A stretch of DNA of 64,000 nt from Cyanoderma ruficeps (lineage: Eukaryota > Chordata > Aves > Passeriformes > Timaliidae). Below, in pieces: positions 38,036 to 49,200 of the stretch (positions are counted from its first letter, which is position 1; every line of letters starts with the position of its first letter). The position numbers were made by a program, and so were the translations under genes. A model generated the notes under the pieces. It was not told where the DNA came from and did no database searches. It worked only from the letters and a program-made list of their open reading frames with translations. The stretch spans positions 10,758,399 to 10,822,398 of the forward strand of contig VZDJ01007747.1 of assembly GCA_008694505.1 (NCBI GenBank), written 5' to 3'.

Positions 38036-38798
38036 ATACTTCTGTAACTATTTGTTGTTTCCCTGTTTCTTGTTAATGGGTTATTCAGTTAATCCTTACC
38101 TTCTGATACAACTTCTAATGACAGGAATTGTCTGACAGGTGGACTTGCAACAGGTAATCTTGGAGGCATTTAAATTTGATCTTATCCAGCTAAACAGTTC
38201 CTGTCTCTACTTATTTCCTGTGTTTCTGAGCTTCAGGGTTGGAGGGTTCATTTCTTTCATGGGGTTTTGTTTTGGGGTTTTTTTTGGTTTTGCTGTTGTT
38301 TTTTTAAATTTGTTTTGGATGGTTGCTTGGGGTTTTTTGAAGGAATAAGAATAGGTTCAGGACAGAAATGGGAATCAGAGTAGTAAATGCTCACATCTTT
38401 TATCATATTGTATTCTATCCAGGTGTCTATTTTGTTTATTAAAACACCTTGTCCTTCCAGGATGCCTATCAGAAATGTTGACGAAATTTTGTTTCTCTAA
38501 ATCTGAGCCGCAAGTACTCATTTTCCACCTTGTTCACGTGATTCAAACTCCAGCAAGTGTATAACATGGCTCTACTACAAAAAGTTATGTAGATTATGTT
38601 GTATTTCACCAGGCAAACACCAAACCTGATAGTGGATTCAGCTGCTCACTCATGTGGTGATGATATTCTCTGTCCTGTTATGGCTGCTTGGATGTTCAAA
38701 AGAAAGTTGACTTTGAAGGTTTCTAAAATGATGCCTTTTGTGGCAGACAGGCAAAAGCATGGGCAATCAAAGGGCTGCTGTCATTTTTGGCTGAAGAC
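38036..38798. other. Spacer between two LTRs, with a G/T-rich patch
   Basis: This 760-bp spacer has no retroviral coding sequence. Near 38236-38277 the plus strand has four runs of three or four G (38236, 38244, 38261 and 38274), giving loose G-quadruplex potential, followed by T/G-rich sequence to about 38341. A CAAT-like or TATA-linked promoter was not seen. The last six bases, GAAGAC, are the left copy of the target-site duplication of the next element. Confidence 0.55.
38793..38798. repeat. Left target-site duplication of the 301-bp LTR
   Basis: GAAGAC lies directly before the TG of the LTR and is identical to the six bases directly after its terminal CA. It marks the integration site. 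The lack of mutation suggests a moderately young insertion or chance preservation. Confidence 0.85.
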
Positions 38799-39099
38799 TG
38801 TTACCCTGAATTTTCTGCTTTCTGTCTTTGTGCAGAAGTTTCTCACGCAGCTTCATGTAAACAATGTCTATTTTCAGAATGTCTACATACTTCTCCTCTG
38901 AGAGAAGAGTTGATTGATGGTCATGTCCACCAACCACGTTGAGAGGTGGCAACATGAAGTAGCCAATCTCTTGACCTCTGTACAAATGTATATAAGTGGA
39001 GTCAGATTTTGAAATAAAGGAGGTCGTTCCTTTGATCTGCTGCTGTGCTTGCTCACCTTTCTGTCCCTGAAGTGGGACAATCTCAGCCTCGCAATCACA
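38799..39099 (+). mobile_element. Solo LTR (301 bp) with perfect 6-bp target duplication
   Basis: This is a compact LTR in plus orientation. It begins TGTTACCC and ends AATCACA, so it has the canonical TG...CA ends. It is flanked on both sides by an identical GAAGAC (38793-38798 and 39100-39105). Inside, in the right order, are CCAAT (38963-38967), TATATAAG (38989-38996) and AATAAA (39013-39018). A GGTCGTTCCTTTGATC-type R region, CTGTCCCTGAAGTGGGACAA and CAGCCTCGCAA follow, which I associate with songbird LTRs. A 6-bp duplication is usual for class II (beta/alpharetrovirus-like, ERVK) integrations, and the short length fits that group. No internal retroviral sequence is next to it, so it is a solo LTR formed by recombination between the two ends of a provirus. 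The 113-codon minus-strand frame across it is a by-product. The intact promoter signals leave open some promoter activity toward 39.5 kb. Confidence 0.88.
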
Positions 39100-39105
39100 G
39101 AAGAC
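39100..39105. repeat. Right target-site duplication of the 301-bp LTR
   Basis: Second, identical copy of GAAGAC, directly after the LTR end. The pair defines the insertion boundaries to the base. Confidence 0.85.
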
Positions 39106-42100
39106 CAAGGAACTTGGAAAAATCTATCAGAATGTTTGAATCCTTCACTCCATCATTTATAGTGTAATGAGAATAATAGTCAAAATTTTCTTGATTATCA
39201 AAATTTTATACCATGGTAGTAGGCTCAAAATGTTGAAGATACATTTTAAGTATTCGGAGTTAAAATAACAGATTCGGAGACTTCTGGCAATGTCTTTGGT
39301 GTTGCTATAATTTCAGCATCACCTGACAGCTATAATAAAGATCAGTGAGTTATTGTAAATAAGTTGCTTATCACGTAGCTTTGCGCTGGAAGAATATTTA
39401 CTGAAATTAGTGTCAGTGTTAGTGACAGTGAAACCATTTGGCAAATCTAGCAGGGAATTTAAAAACTAATAGAGAAACAATGTATATATTTTGCCCTCCT
39501 TTTCCCTGTAGTGTATGAACATGAAGACTCTCATATCAGGTAAGCCTAAATCTTCCATCTAATCTAAAATAAATTTTAATAATTAAGCAGATATAGAAGT
39601 ATTGATATCTCATCTGAATACCTGATAGCAAGCTGTCCAGAATTACTGTTTTCAGATGAACATTAAACATATTATCTTTGACCAGTACTTCTCTCCTATT
39701 TTCTGTTAGCAGCTTATCGGCCATGAAATACAAAGGTACAGTTTCTTCCATGCTTGTTAAAGATTGTCTATCCTTATTTTCTTTAGATATCAGAGTACAG
39801 TTTGGTCTAAGTGGAGAACAATACTGCTTGTTTTTGTTGCCTCAGGGAAGATCAGTGTAGACTACAAATTTTCCAAGGTTGTGTACCAAGAACAAAAGAT
39901 GAAAGTGGAAGTGGGGAGAGGCAGGAGTAGGAGGGCTGAGGCATTTAAATCACACCACACAAGTGGGAGAGTGATCCATACTCGGCAGAGCTCACTGGGA
40001 TGCTGCTGCTGTCCACTGGATTGTATCAGCCATCATGGATTACCCAGGCAAGGCAAAGAAATTCCCTTTACCTGTGCTTTTGAATGTGTCAGTAGACACA
40101 CTTCTCTGTCCAAGTTTTATGTCATATCAGGACAGGAATTAAAGCCCTAAATTTTTATGAGATTAAGCTTGCATTTTGGAAAGGAGGGTATTTTTTATTT
40201 TATTATCAATTTTTTTGCACATTTCAGGTTTTTTTAATGTATTACGAAATTACCTAATTAAATAAGGTTTGATGATATTAATATCAGGCATTCAGTATCA
40301 GATTTCTTGCTGAGTCTTGTTCTGTTAACTTTGTGTGGGATTTACCTACTGAATCCAAACGCTTATACAACTGTGCTAAGAAATTTCAAACACAGCCTTC
40401 AGCATCACTTAAGTGGAAGGGGCAAAGAACTGCCTGTCAGAAACTGCTAGATTGGCACACACTGAAATCTCCAACTGTCTTGAAATAAGGGCAGGATTTC
40501 TCTTTGGAAGAGGTGTGTCCATTAGTGATGAATGCTGTAATGGATTTTTTGTATGAGCAAATGGACACTTGGCGTATATAATTATATTTCCCTAGCATCA
40601 TCTACCTAAGTTCAAATTGTGTAATTCATTTAGTGTTTTATAAATTGTTGTTTTGAAGCAGTGCCAGAAATTAGAACAAAAATTGGAATTACCATATTAT
40701 TTTTAATATGGAGTGCACATATAAATGAAAGGAACCAAATCACGACATAATTCAAACTCATTATAAATAGCAGCTTAACACTGAAATGTGCTGATATGAA
40801 AAAAATTAAGTACAAGATTAATTATAGAGAAAAATAAAGTGAACACATGCAGTAAGCTAATTAGATGTGAACTTGTGCATAGAAAAAAAAATGTTTACCC
40901 TGTCCAGAGACAGATTTAAAATCTACTTATAGTTTAAAAAATCCTACTAATGGCACTAAAGGACATTAAAAGTTCCTGCAAAATATTTCTTCAAATGATA
41001 GGATTCAAAATACAGGAAATTGCATGTACTTTCCATTCACTTTAGAAGCATGTGCTTCAGCAGTTATTAGATATAAAAGCTATTCAAAGCTATATCTTTG
41101 GTGTTGGCCTTACAATACTTCTGCTCCATGCTAGCTTTCATGTAACAGATTGGATTTGGTAATGAAACCCTTCCAGGTTATTTTTGAGCATTTATGCCTC
41201 TTGCACCAAATGGAAATTAACTTTTTACATGATCAAATGTCATCAGGACAACAAATTTCTTTGACAAATATTCACCTGTTCTGCTTGAAGTGTTCACCCT
41301 TGGAGACTTCTTGGTGTGTAATTTATGGGAAATCCAACTTGGAATGAAAGAAAGTGTAGAATTATACCAAAGGTTGGTGTCAAGTAGTACACATCCAGTA
41401 AGAAAGAGCTTGTTGCCAGGGTAATGGGGAAAACACAGTAAGCTAAATGAAATGTTTCAAAATTTTCAAAAGGCATGTAGCTGTTGGCTTTCTTGTTAGA
41501 CCAGTGCTTGCTTTAGCAGATTATTGAAGTTTTCCACAATCCAAAGATGCTTATCCCTTCAATGCTGCGTGCAAAGCATTCATCAATGCAATCCCAAACT
41601 CACTGCTCTAAGCTGGATCTCTAAGAGATTTCAAAGCATTAAATAAAGGGAGAGTCCAAGGGTCGTGGCCCTACCTCTGATCTCTTGTTTGAGCAAGAGG
41701 GTGGCAAAGGCTATCCCCATAAGTACATGGAGCCAGTTGTCTGTACAGAAAGAGATGAGAAATGAGAAATGATCTCTAGGCACAGAAACAACAGTTGTCC
41801 CTGAGCTATTTTGTTTCAAAAAGGATTGATTTTTTTTTTCTCACCCATCTGTGTACTTTATATACATATATGTGTTTCAGGAGCAGATAAGAACCCTGTG
41901 AAATGAGGTAATTTTTTTTCCCTTCCTTGTTATGTTTTATCCATTCCTTCCATCCGTGTGTCCTTCTGTCATTTTTCGATTTGCATTAAACTTCAACCCA
42001 AAGCCAAGACCCACTGATTAGATGGAGTGTTTTTGTGGGTTTCAGAGACCATTTTTTAAAAGTCCTTTAGACAGCACCACTTACAGAGAGTGTTCTGGAT

Positions 42101-43235
42101 CCTTTATGCTGTTACATGATGGTAAATTTTATAATCTACGGTTGCATAGGGTGCTAATAAATGCCTTTCTAATAGATGAATACTTTTATTCCTAAAATGT
42201 CGATTACTGTAAGTGATTCAGAAATCCTAATGAATAATTATGTATAAGGAAGTAATTTTGAAAATGAGCCTTTGGAATGCATGAAAACAAAAAAGGAATG
42301 TAGTTTGCTTAGGAGGTGCTGATGAGATCAAAGAAGTCCAACAGAAAATGGAACTCTTGGACTTGACAGGAATAATTTTGTTAAGTGTGAGCAGATATGA
42401 CTCTCAAAAAGAGTAAGCATCCAAATAAGAGGCATTTAATCTTACAATAAAGCAGTGCTTGAAGCATTTGCAAACATTCATCACATTCTTTCAGTATGGG
42501 CAAGGAATATTTTAAGGTAGATTGTCACTATCCTTTCTGTCAGAATTTGGCTTATGAATACAAATGGCCTCTCTACCTGGTTTGCTAATAATAACAGGTT
42601 AGAAGGTGCCTTTACACCCACTGCTGGCTTAAAAAGAGCACAGCTGGTGAAGAGGTCACAGGCTGCTTCTGGGTATGATGTTTCTTGTGGCAACAGTTAA
42701 ATTTAAAAGTTTGACTGATATAATTTCTTGCAACTCAGATCTGCATTCTTGTGCTTTTCTTCCCTGGGTTCACCAGTCCTTCTGGGGAATTTATTTATTT
42801 TCTGAGCTCAGTCATATCCTTTTACTCTCAGGCTTTCAGTAAGCCTCCTATTTCACTTGTCCTTGAAGTAAGAACTTTCTTAAATATTTCAGGAGTTCTA
42901 CAGTCCTTCTACTTCCCTGTTAAACTTCAGATACTGGGGAGGTTGGCCTTTATATTTTGGGTGGGGTTTTTTTGGTAAAAATGTAAGCCTTCCTTTTTTG
43001 TATTATTTTTTGAAATTTTCCCCAGAGTATCTGAGAAAAAACTTCCAAAGAGTTTCAGGTTTCTTACTTTTTCTTTTCAACTCTGTACACAACACAAAAG
43101 TTTCTGTCTCAGCCTTTTTTTTCCCTCTGTGGAAATAAAACCTTCAGAAATACTGTCTTTCCTTTTGCTTGCCATCTAGTTGTCTTAAATACTCTTTCAT
43201 TTGAAGTATGCAGGTAGAGCTGAGTCTAATAGAAA
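39106..43235. other. Unique non-coding sequence with one micro-exon candidate
   Basis: Apart from the micro-exon candidate at 39512 nothing is recognised. A 128-codon plus frame at 39764-40150 covers a somewhat GC-richer patch (39890-40130). It has Cys- and Arg-rich segments but no domain I know, and its splice flanks are poor, so I treat it as chance. Confidence 0.5.
39512..39539 (+). CDS. Candidate 28-nt micro-exon
   Basis: A long pyrimidine tract ending GCCCTCCTTTTCCCTGTAG is followed after 28 bases by ATATCAG|GTAAGC, a strong donor. The acceptor is the best-looking one I found on the plus strand. Two of the three frames are open. One of them (YEHEDSHI) is the frame that would continue from the phase-1 end of the 28.6-kb exon candidate, giving Val at the junction and leaving in phase 2. 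It lies about 410 bp downstream of the plus-strand solo LTR. Micro-exons of this size are known mainly from neuronal genes. With no known protein to compare, and with pseudo-exons frequent, this remains a candidate. Confidence 0.25.
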
Positions 43236-43268
43236 TGTCAACTTTTTCATTTGCTTTCAGGTAAGACT
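43236..43268 (+). other. Fused acceptor/donor, recursive-splice-site-like motif
   Basis: A pyrimidine tract (CTTTTTCATTTGCTTTCAG) runs directly into GTAAGACT, so a good 3' splice site is joined to a good 5' splice site with no bases between them. This is the pattern of recursive (ratchet) splice sites used to remove very long introns in stages. Alternatively the acceptor could open a 3'-terminal exon, since an AATAAA follows at 43305-43310. Either reading concerns a plus-strand transcript. AG|GTAAG occurs several times in 64 kb by chance, so only the tract quality lifts this one. Confidence 0.35.
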
Positions 43269-46200
43269 GGATTATCCCCTGATGTCTTGCATTAAAATTT
43301 GAACAATAAAGGATGATGCTGCCTGCACATTGTGCACTGTGTGTTAAGATGGATGCCTAAGGATTTGATGTGCCTGATGTGCAAACCTTTCTGAGATCCT
43401 CATGCACATCGCATACTTTCTCCTGTCCCCAGTTCAGAAAGCGTTCTAGGAAAGTTCACATAGTATGAACTTAGCAATGTTGCAGGAGTGTAAAAGTGAT
43501 AGTTTAATTGCTTATTTTAATTCAGAAATTACACAGAAAATAATTGTACCAGTTGTTTTAGACTGTGAAATTAAGAGAGGAGCATCTGAACTGCCATATA
43601 CCAAAATAAAAATGGTTCACAATGGTTCACTGTAGTTTTACAGAAAAGAGTGTGCTATCAATTTCACATTTCCATGCTGACTCCTGTGTACATAAACTCT
43701 CACTTATATTACCAGTGAGAATCAGTGCATAGACACAGATAATTATCTCACATTACTTTCCTCAGGAGAGTGATTTTGGCAGGTGAGGACACCTAAAAAT
43801 GTTCTGTGCTAAGCATCTGGTTTTGTGAAAAGTGATCTGTTCCATAATGTTTAAGTTGTTATTATTAGTCATGTCACTTTCTTGGTCGGTGATCAGCTGC
43901 CAAAGATTGAAGCGACATATATTCATCTGTGGGAAGTCAGGGGAGTCAGTTTGGATGAACAGGATGTTCTGCTTTTCTTCCATTGCTTTGAATCAGGAAA
44001 GCAATGACTAAAAGACAAAGCCCAGAAGATGTTTCTGGTGGTCAGACAACCATTTTCTCCAGAAAGGGCAGTGAGTGATGTGGGCACCTGCAGCAGAATC
44101 CAAGTTCATGCAGCTCCTGACAAAAGGAATTCCAGAGTTTGACAAGTTCTGTGTCTGCCTAGGATCATGAAAGATGTTTTCAGTATTTTATGCAGCCCTT
44201 TAGTCCTAGATGTCCTGGCTTTGTGCTCTGTGAACCCATAATGGGTTTAACTTCCCTCTGTGATTCCTTCTAACCGTGTCTGGTTATGCTGCAGACTTTG
44301 CTGCCATGTATCTTTTCAGTGTTTTTAGACATCCAAGCTGATGACACCTAGGCAGCCACAACTCCAACTTGCTCAGAATTTCACTGGGAGTGCCATTTCT
44401 GGTAATGCTTCATATATGTTCAATATTCTGAAAATGGTGAAAAAAGTCATGGTTTCAGTACTCTGAGGAAGTGGGATAAAGTCAACAGGTAGAGAGGAAG
44501 TACTGAAAATTCTGGAGTTTTCATGTAAGTATTCAACACATTTTGGATCCCAAATTAACACCTAATAATGAAATTATTTGACTATTCAGTTGAATTAAAA
44601 GTTTCTAAATAGCGCAATATTTCTAAAGTACTAAACAAGTAAAGAATTTTATTCAGACATTGGAATTTTTGAGAAAGGAAAACAATTTTCATTGCAGACA
44701 CTTCGGAAAACAGTAAAAAATAAATAAATCATATTATCAGTGAAAAAAAGAAACAATCCTAAAGGAACATTTAATCTTTCCTTATGTATACACAAACAAA
44801 GAACCCATACTGCTTTAATCTGGGGTGGGACTGGTTTCAGTTGGCTCCAGTGATGGATCAGGATGCAATTATTTGTGACAGATATGAATTTCTTGTAGAT
44901 ATTTTGTATAAAAACACAGAGAAGTGACAAGAAACCTAATAGGTATTTGGAGCACAGTGGAAGTTTAATCTTGCTTTGAACCACATTTATTTCTGTAGGA
45001 GTGTACTGCACTCAACCCTGAATGAGATTTAGTTATTTTGTGCACAGATTATGATATCACCACAATAAGCATGAAAAATGCTCCAATTTGAGCAGGAATC
45101 CTGTCTGAATGTTAAAGATCCCCTTCCACGTATTGCCTCTGGATTTCTAATTTCCTAACCATATTCATTATGAAAAATAGATGAGATATCAGCAAGTCCA
45201 TATTGTAACAAAGAACAGGAAAAGTATCCCATTAAAATTCTCCGGGAGAAAGACTTTTTTACCTATAAACACTCAGACACATGCACATGTGCATCCACAC
45301 ATACCTTTTCTCCGTTCCAAAAATTTTAACTGTTTTAGGTCTCTCTCCAGTAAAAACTCTCTATAAGGCACTCATGAAAGTACTTACTGTGCCATCTCTG
45401 TGGACCAAGCAGAACTAGTCTGAAAAATTGACTGCAGTGTAACATAGTGAAATGTAGAGATACTTTCTGACAGCAAAAATTTTTTTTCACATGATATGCA
45501 GGTGAAAAATTGATGGTTTTTCATCAGGTCTCAAATGTATATAACCTGGTCTTCTTCCAACACAAGAACGATGATTACTCATAAAGCTTTACAGAGCAGT
45601 GAGAAGAGGAGGTAACATAAAAAAATATATAAATATATTTTGCATTTTGATTAAGTTTATTTGTGAAGCATTATATATGACATTAAAGGAGTTGTTAAAG
45701 TTCTCAAATTTGGCATCATAAGGCATTGCTGACATTTATGATTAGTGATTGTAGCTTCAAAATGTCTTTAATCTGACATGCTTGTTATTTTTTTAATATG
45801 CATACCTACCTTGCTGAGATTTTCCATTTGTAATTTTTTGTTGACACTTTCATATTTTGTGAAACTATTCCATGGCTTGAGTCTGAGGTAGAGCTCTTAT
45901 TTTGATCCACTGTTGCTTGTTCACCGTAATTTTTAAAAACTATCTTTTTCCTTGTGTATAATAACTTTTTCATATAAAGTAGCTGTCTGTAACCAGAAGG
46001 TTCTACTGAAGTTGGGAAATTTTAATGAATATTTGAACTGTGATACACTGGGTGATGGCTTGGAATGTGAGCTGGACCGCATGGTCTTCTTTATGCTTAG
46101 CTATAAATCCTAATTTATTTTTTTAACATACTGTCATTAAAGGCTTCACAGAATTTCTCTTAAGACTAGTTGCATGAACCTGGTTGTCCTGGGCAAAATT

Positions 46201-49200
46201 CAGCTCAGTCACAAAAACCTCTATTTTCTTTTGGCTAAGTTCATATGGTACACAAAATTATACCTTTATGTATATACTATGTAAATTGTATTTTCATTTG
46301 TAAATATCCTTTGATTAGTTATTTGGTGGAAGATTAAAATTTGGTGGACCTGAACAAAAGCAAGATGATTCTAACAGATAAGTTCAACTGTAGGACCTAT
46401 TTATTAATAACTAAACTTATTTATTAATGAAAATAAGTTTTTTATAATTGGAAGTGATCAGTGTGCTTCATGTAATCTGGCAGTAAACGTTTCTGCACCC
46501 ACAGGGCTACTTAAGTTCAAAATCAATTTGGTAATCTTCCAGCTGGAAATTACAATAAATTAAGGTCATTTCTCCAAGCAGTGACAAAACCAGTAAGTAA
46601 CAGAGCTCCTTCCTTTATGTTGAATCACATAAGTAGAATTGGAGCCTATTTAATTACATCTATTTTTTAATGTTTTGATCAGACATTTAAATACCTGCTT
46701 CAGGACTCACAATCACATTTCTCCTTGCTAAGCTGAAAACATTAAACCCCCAAGCAACCAGAGCAGGCATATCCGTTCTGCATAAAAGGACATAGAAGAA
46801 AACAGGCTAACAGGTGAAGCTACAATGGGAGGGAAGAAAATGGGGCAAAAAAAGCCAAGGCCTACATATTGTGGGCTTTTACATTTCATTTAAAATATAT
46901 GTTGATTTCTATTTTTATACCTTGCCATTACAGTCTGTGTTTTATTTTTTTCAAAAGATATAAAGGCCTAGTAAATGAGGGTAAGTAGGCATTTTCCTTT
47001 CTCATTTGTGCACATTTCCATGTAATTTTGCAAGATATACCGTATCTCCAAAGGAGAGGCTGATTGCAAAGTACTTTATGGGACAACACAGCTAGATCCT
47101 CTTTATCTTCTCTGAACTCAAAAAATGATATTCTGTAAATACTCTCATCTTCTAATTTGACCAGGTGGAAAAATCCTTTTGGTATTCAGAATATGCTTTT
47201 TGGTACTTCTCCTTGATGTCACCTTTAATCAAACATCAAAATTATTCAGTGTCACAAACCCAGACTTTGGAAATAAATGTGCAGTCCTTAAGCATCTGCA
47301 GTCCTTGATATGTTTAGCATGTGTCATGGTAGCCTGGCTATGGCTTTTGAGATTTGCTCGAGTTTTCTGATAGTAATACTGCACTAAGAAAGATGATGCA
47401 ATTTGAGGCCACGGTGTCCCTTCTAAAAGAACAGACAAAAACTTTTGGGGGAATTCTTTGCTTTCAGCTTACTCAGTAACTTAGTTTTGTACTCCTCAAT
47501 CCCTTGTTTTCCTTCCGTATTTAAGGCAATAAGAATAGAAAATTTTGTCTCTTGGGGCTTGGAGAGGTCATAAAGAAAGGCAGCACTGTACTGATTGGAT
47601 GAGATTGTATAGAGTATTTTCAGGCTATTAGGTCTTTTGAGCAGTAGACACAAAATCTGCAAACATATGTGAAATTCATGTTTTTCATATTTAAATTCTC
47701 TGGCCTATTCGGGTAAACTGAGATGCAGTAAGTTGACTCAAGAAAGGCAAAGAAGGACTACATTCAGATGGATTAGCTGAAAAAGCCTGTGCAAACTGTA
47801 GTTGATGTTGACAAGTGAACTATGGAGTCTGTGTTTTATTGAATTTTGTTCAGTTAAATAATGTATGAAAGTGACAGAAGGAAATGTATTAAACTTATAC
47901 ATATGAATGTTACAGTCATGCATGAGCATTTTGGACATAAAAAGCTATTTAATCATCTTTCTCAGATAATAATGTTTGATGTTGTTCTCGGAAGTACTTT
48001 GAATATAAGCAGATAGTATTAATAAAGCAATGGAATCGAATTTTAACAGGAATTTTTGTTAAGTCCATGAATATTCATCCAGGTAACTTCTGCCTCTGGA
48101 ATAGACATCCATGATTTTCAATGCCTGCATAGCATGATTGTAGTCCTGAGTAGTTAATTAAAACCTTATTATTCATAACAATAGATGAATAAACCAAGAC
48201 CTCCTACATGGATACAAGTCTATATTGTTGTAAGAGACATTCAATTTCATGTAGACAAAATTGGAAGTTTCCAAACAGTAATTATGCTTTTGCACTGTGT
48301 TATAATTGGACAAATAAGGTTGAAAATGCTTTCCCTTTTATATCCTGTAGAACAGTTGTAAGATATGCTAAAAATACATGAAATCAATTTGTCTTGCTTA
48401 TTTCACGTGACATTTTATGTTCAATTGCCTATTTATAATTAGACTTTGTGAGAATGCAAATGGTACAATGAGTGAGAAAAATGTCATTTTTTAAAAACAC
48501 ATTATTATAGTAATGTTTAAAAACAAACAAAAAAAGATTTATACTCCCACTATGTCATTATCAGTGAGTGAAATGTGGGGGTTTCAGAAAATGGAGGAAA
48601 AAATACAAAATCCATTAATTGTACAAAGGTTATAAAAGACTCTACATTTATTTAATCCTTGCTTAAGGGCTTGCAAATTCGCTCTGTATTTTATCTCACT
48701 GGTGAGGTATTTCTTCGTTGAAAAAAGAAAGGTTTGCCATTGGCTTCAGCAGAAACTGTAATTTTTCCCCATGAAGTGCAGAGTACTGTAGATATTTCAC
48801 TTCTTCTCTCAATAAGGTGCTTATTATAAGGTATTAGAGAAATTTCTCCAGATCTGTACTCAAATAAATTTCACCGCATCAGTATTGAAAGTCATAATGA
48901 CATTCTGGGTTCCAGGAACTAAATTCTGTTTTAATAAGGAGTGAATGAATATATTCAAATAACAGGAATTTAAAAATGCTGTGGCTGTGTTTTGGAATCC
49001 ATTTCAAACACAGATGGACTCACTTTTCAGATTCAGCCCAACTCCCCTTATCTGGCTGAGTGGTCCCACCTATCTGGAAATTTCCACAGGGATTCACATG
49101 ATCCCCTGTCTCGTCTCTCATATGGTTTTTATGTCAGTGAAATCTCAGTAGCGTGAATCTCAGTATTCACCAGCTGGCACTGTTAAGAAACCCTAACATA

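Noticed and set aside
38767..39108. 113-codon minus-strand frame
   Set aside because: It lies almost entirely over the plus-strand 301-bp LTR and its boundaries; it is an antisense by-product of the element.
39764..40150. 128-codon plus-strand frame
   Set aside because: No recognisable domain, poor start context and poor splice flanks; composition explains its length.
44649..45011. 120-codon minus-strand frame with hydrophobic stretches
   Set aside because: Hydrophobic content follows from T-rich sequence; no transmembrane protein family recognised and no promoter or splice evidence.
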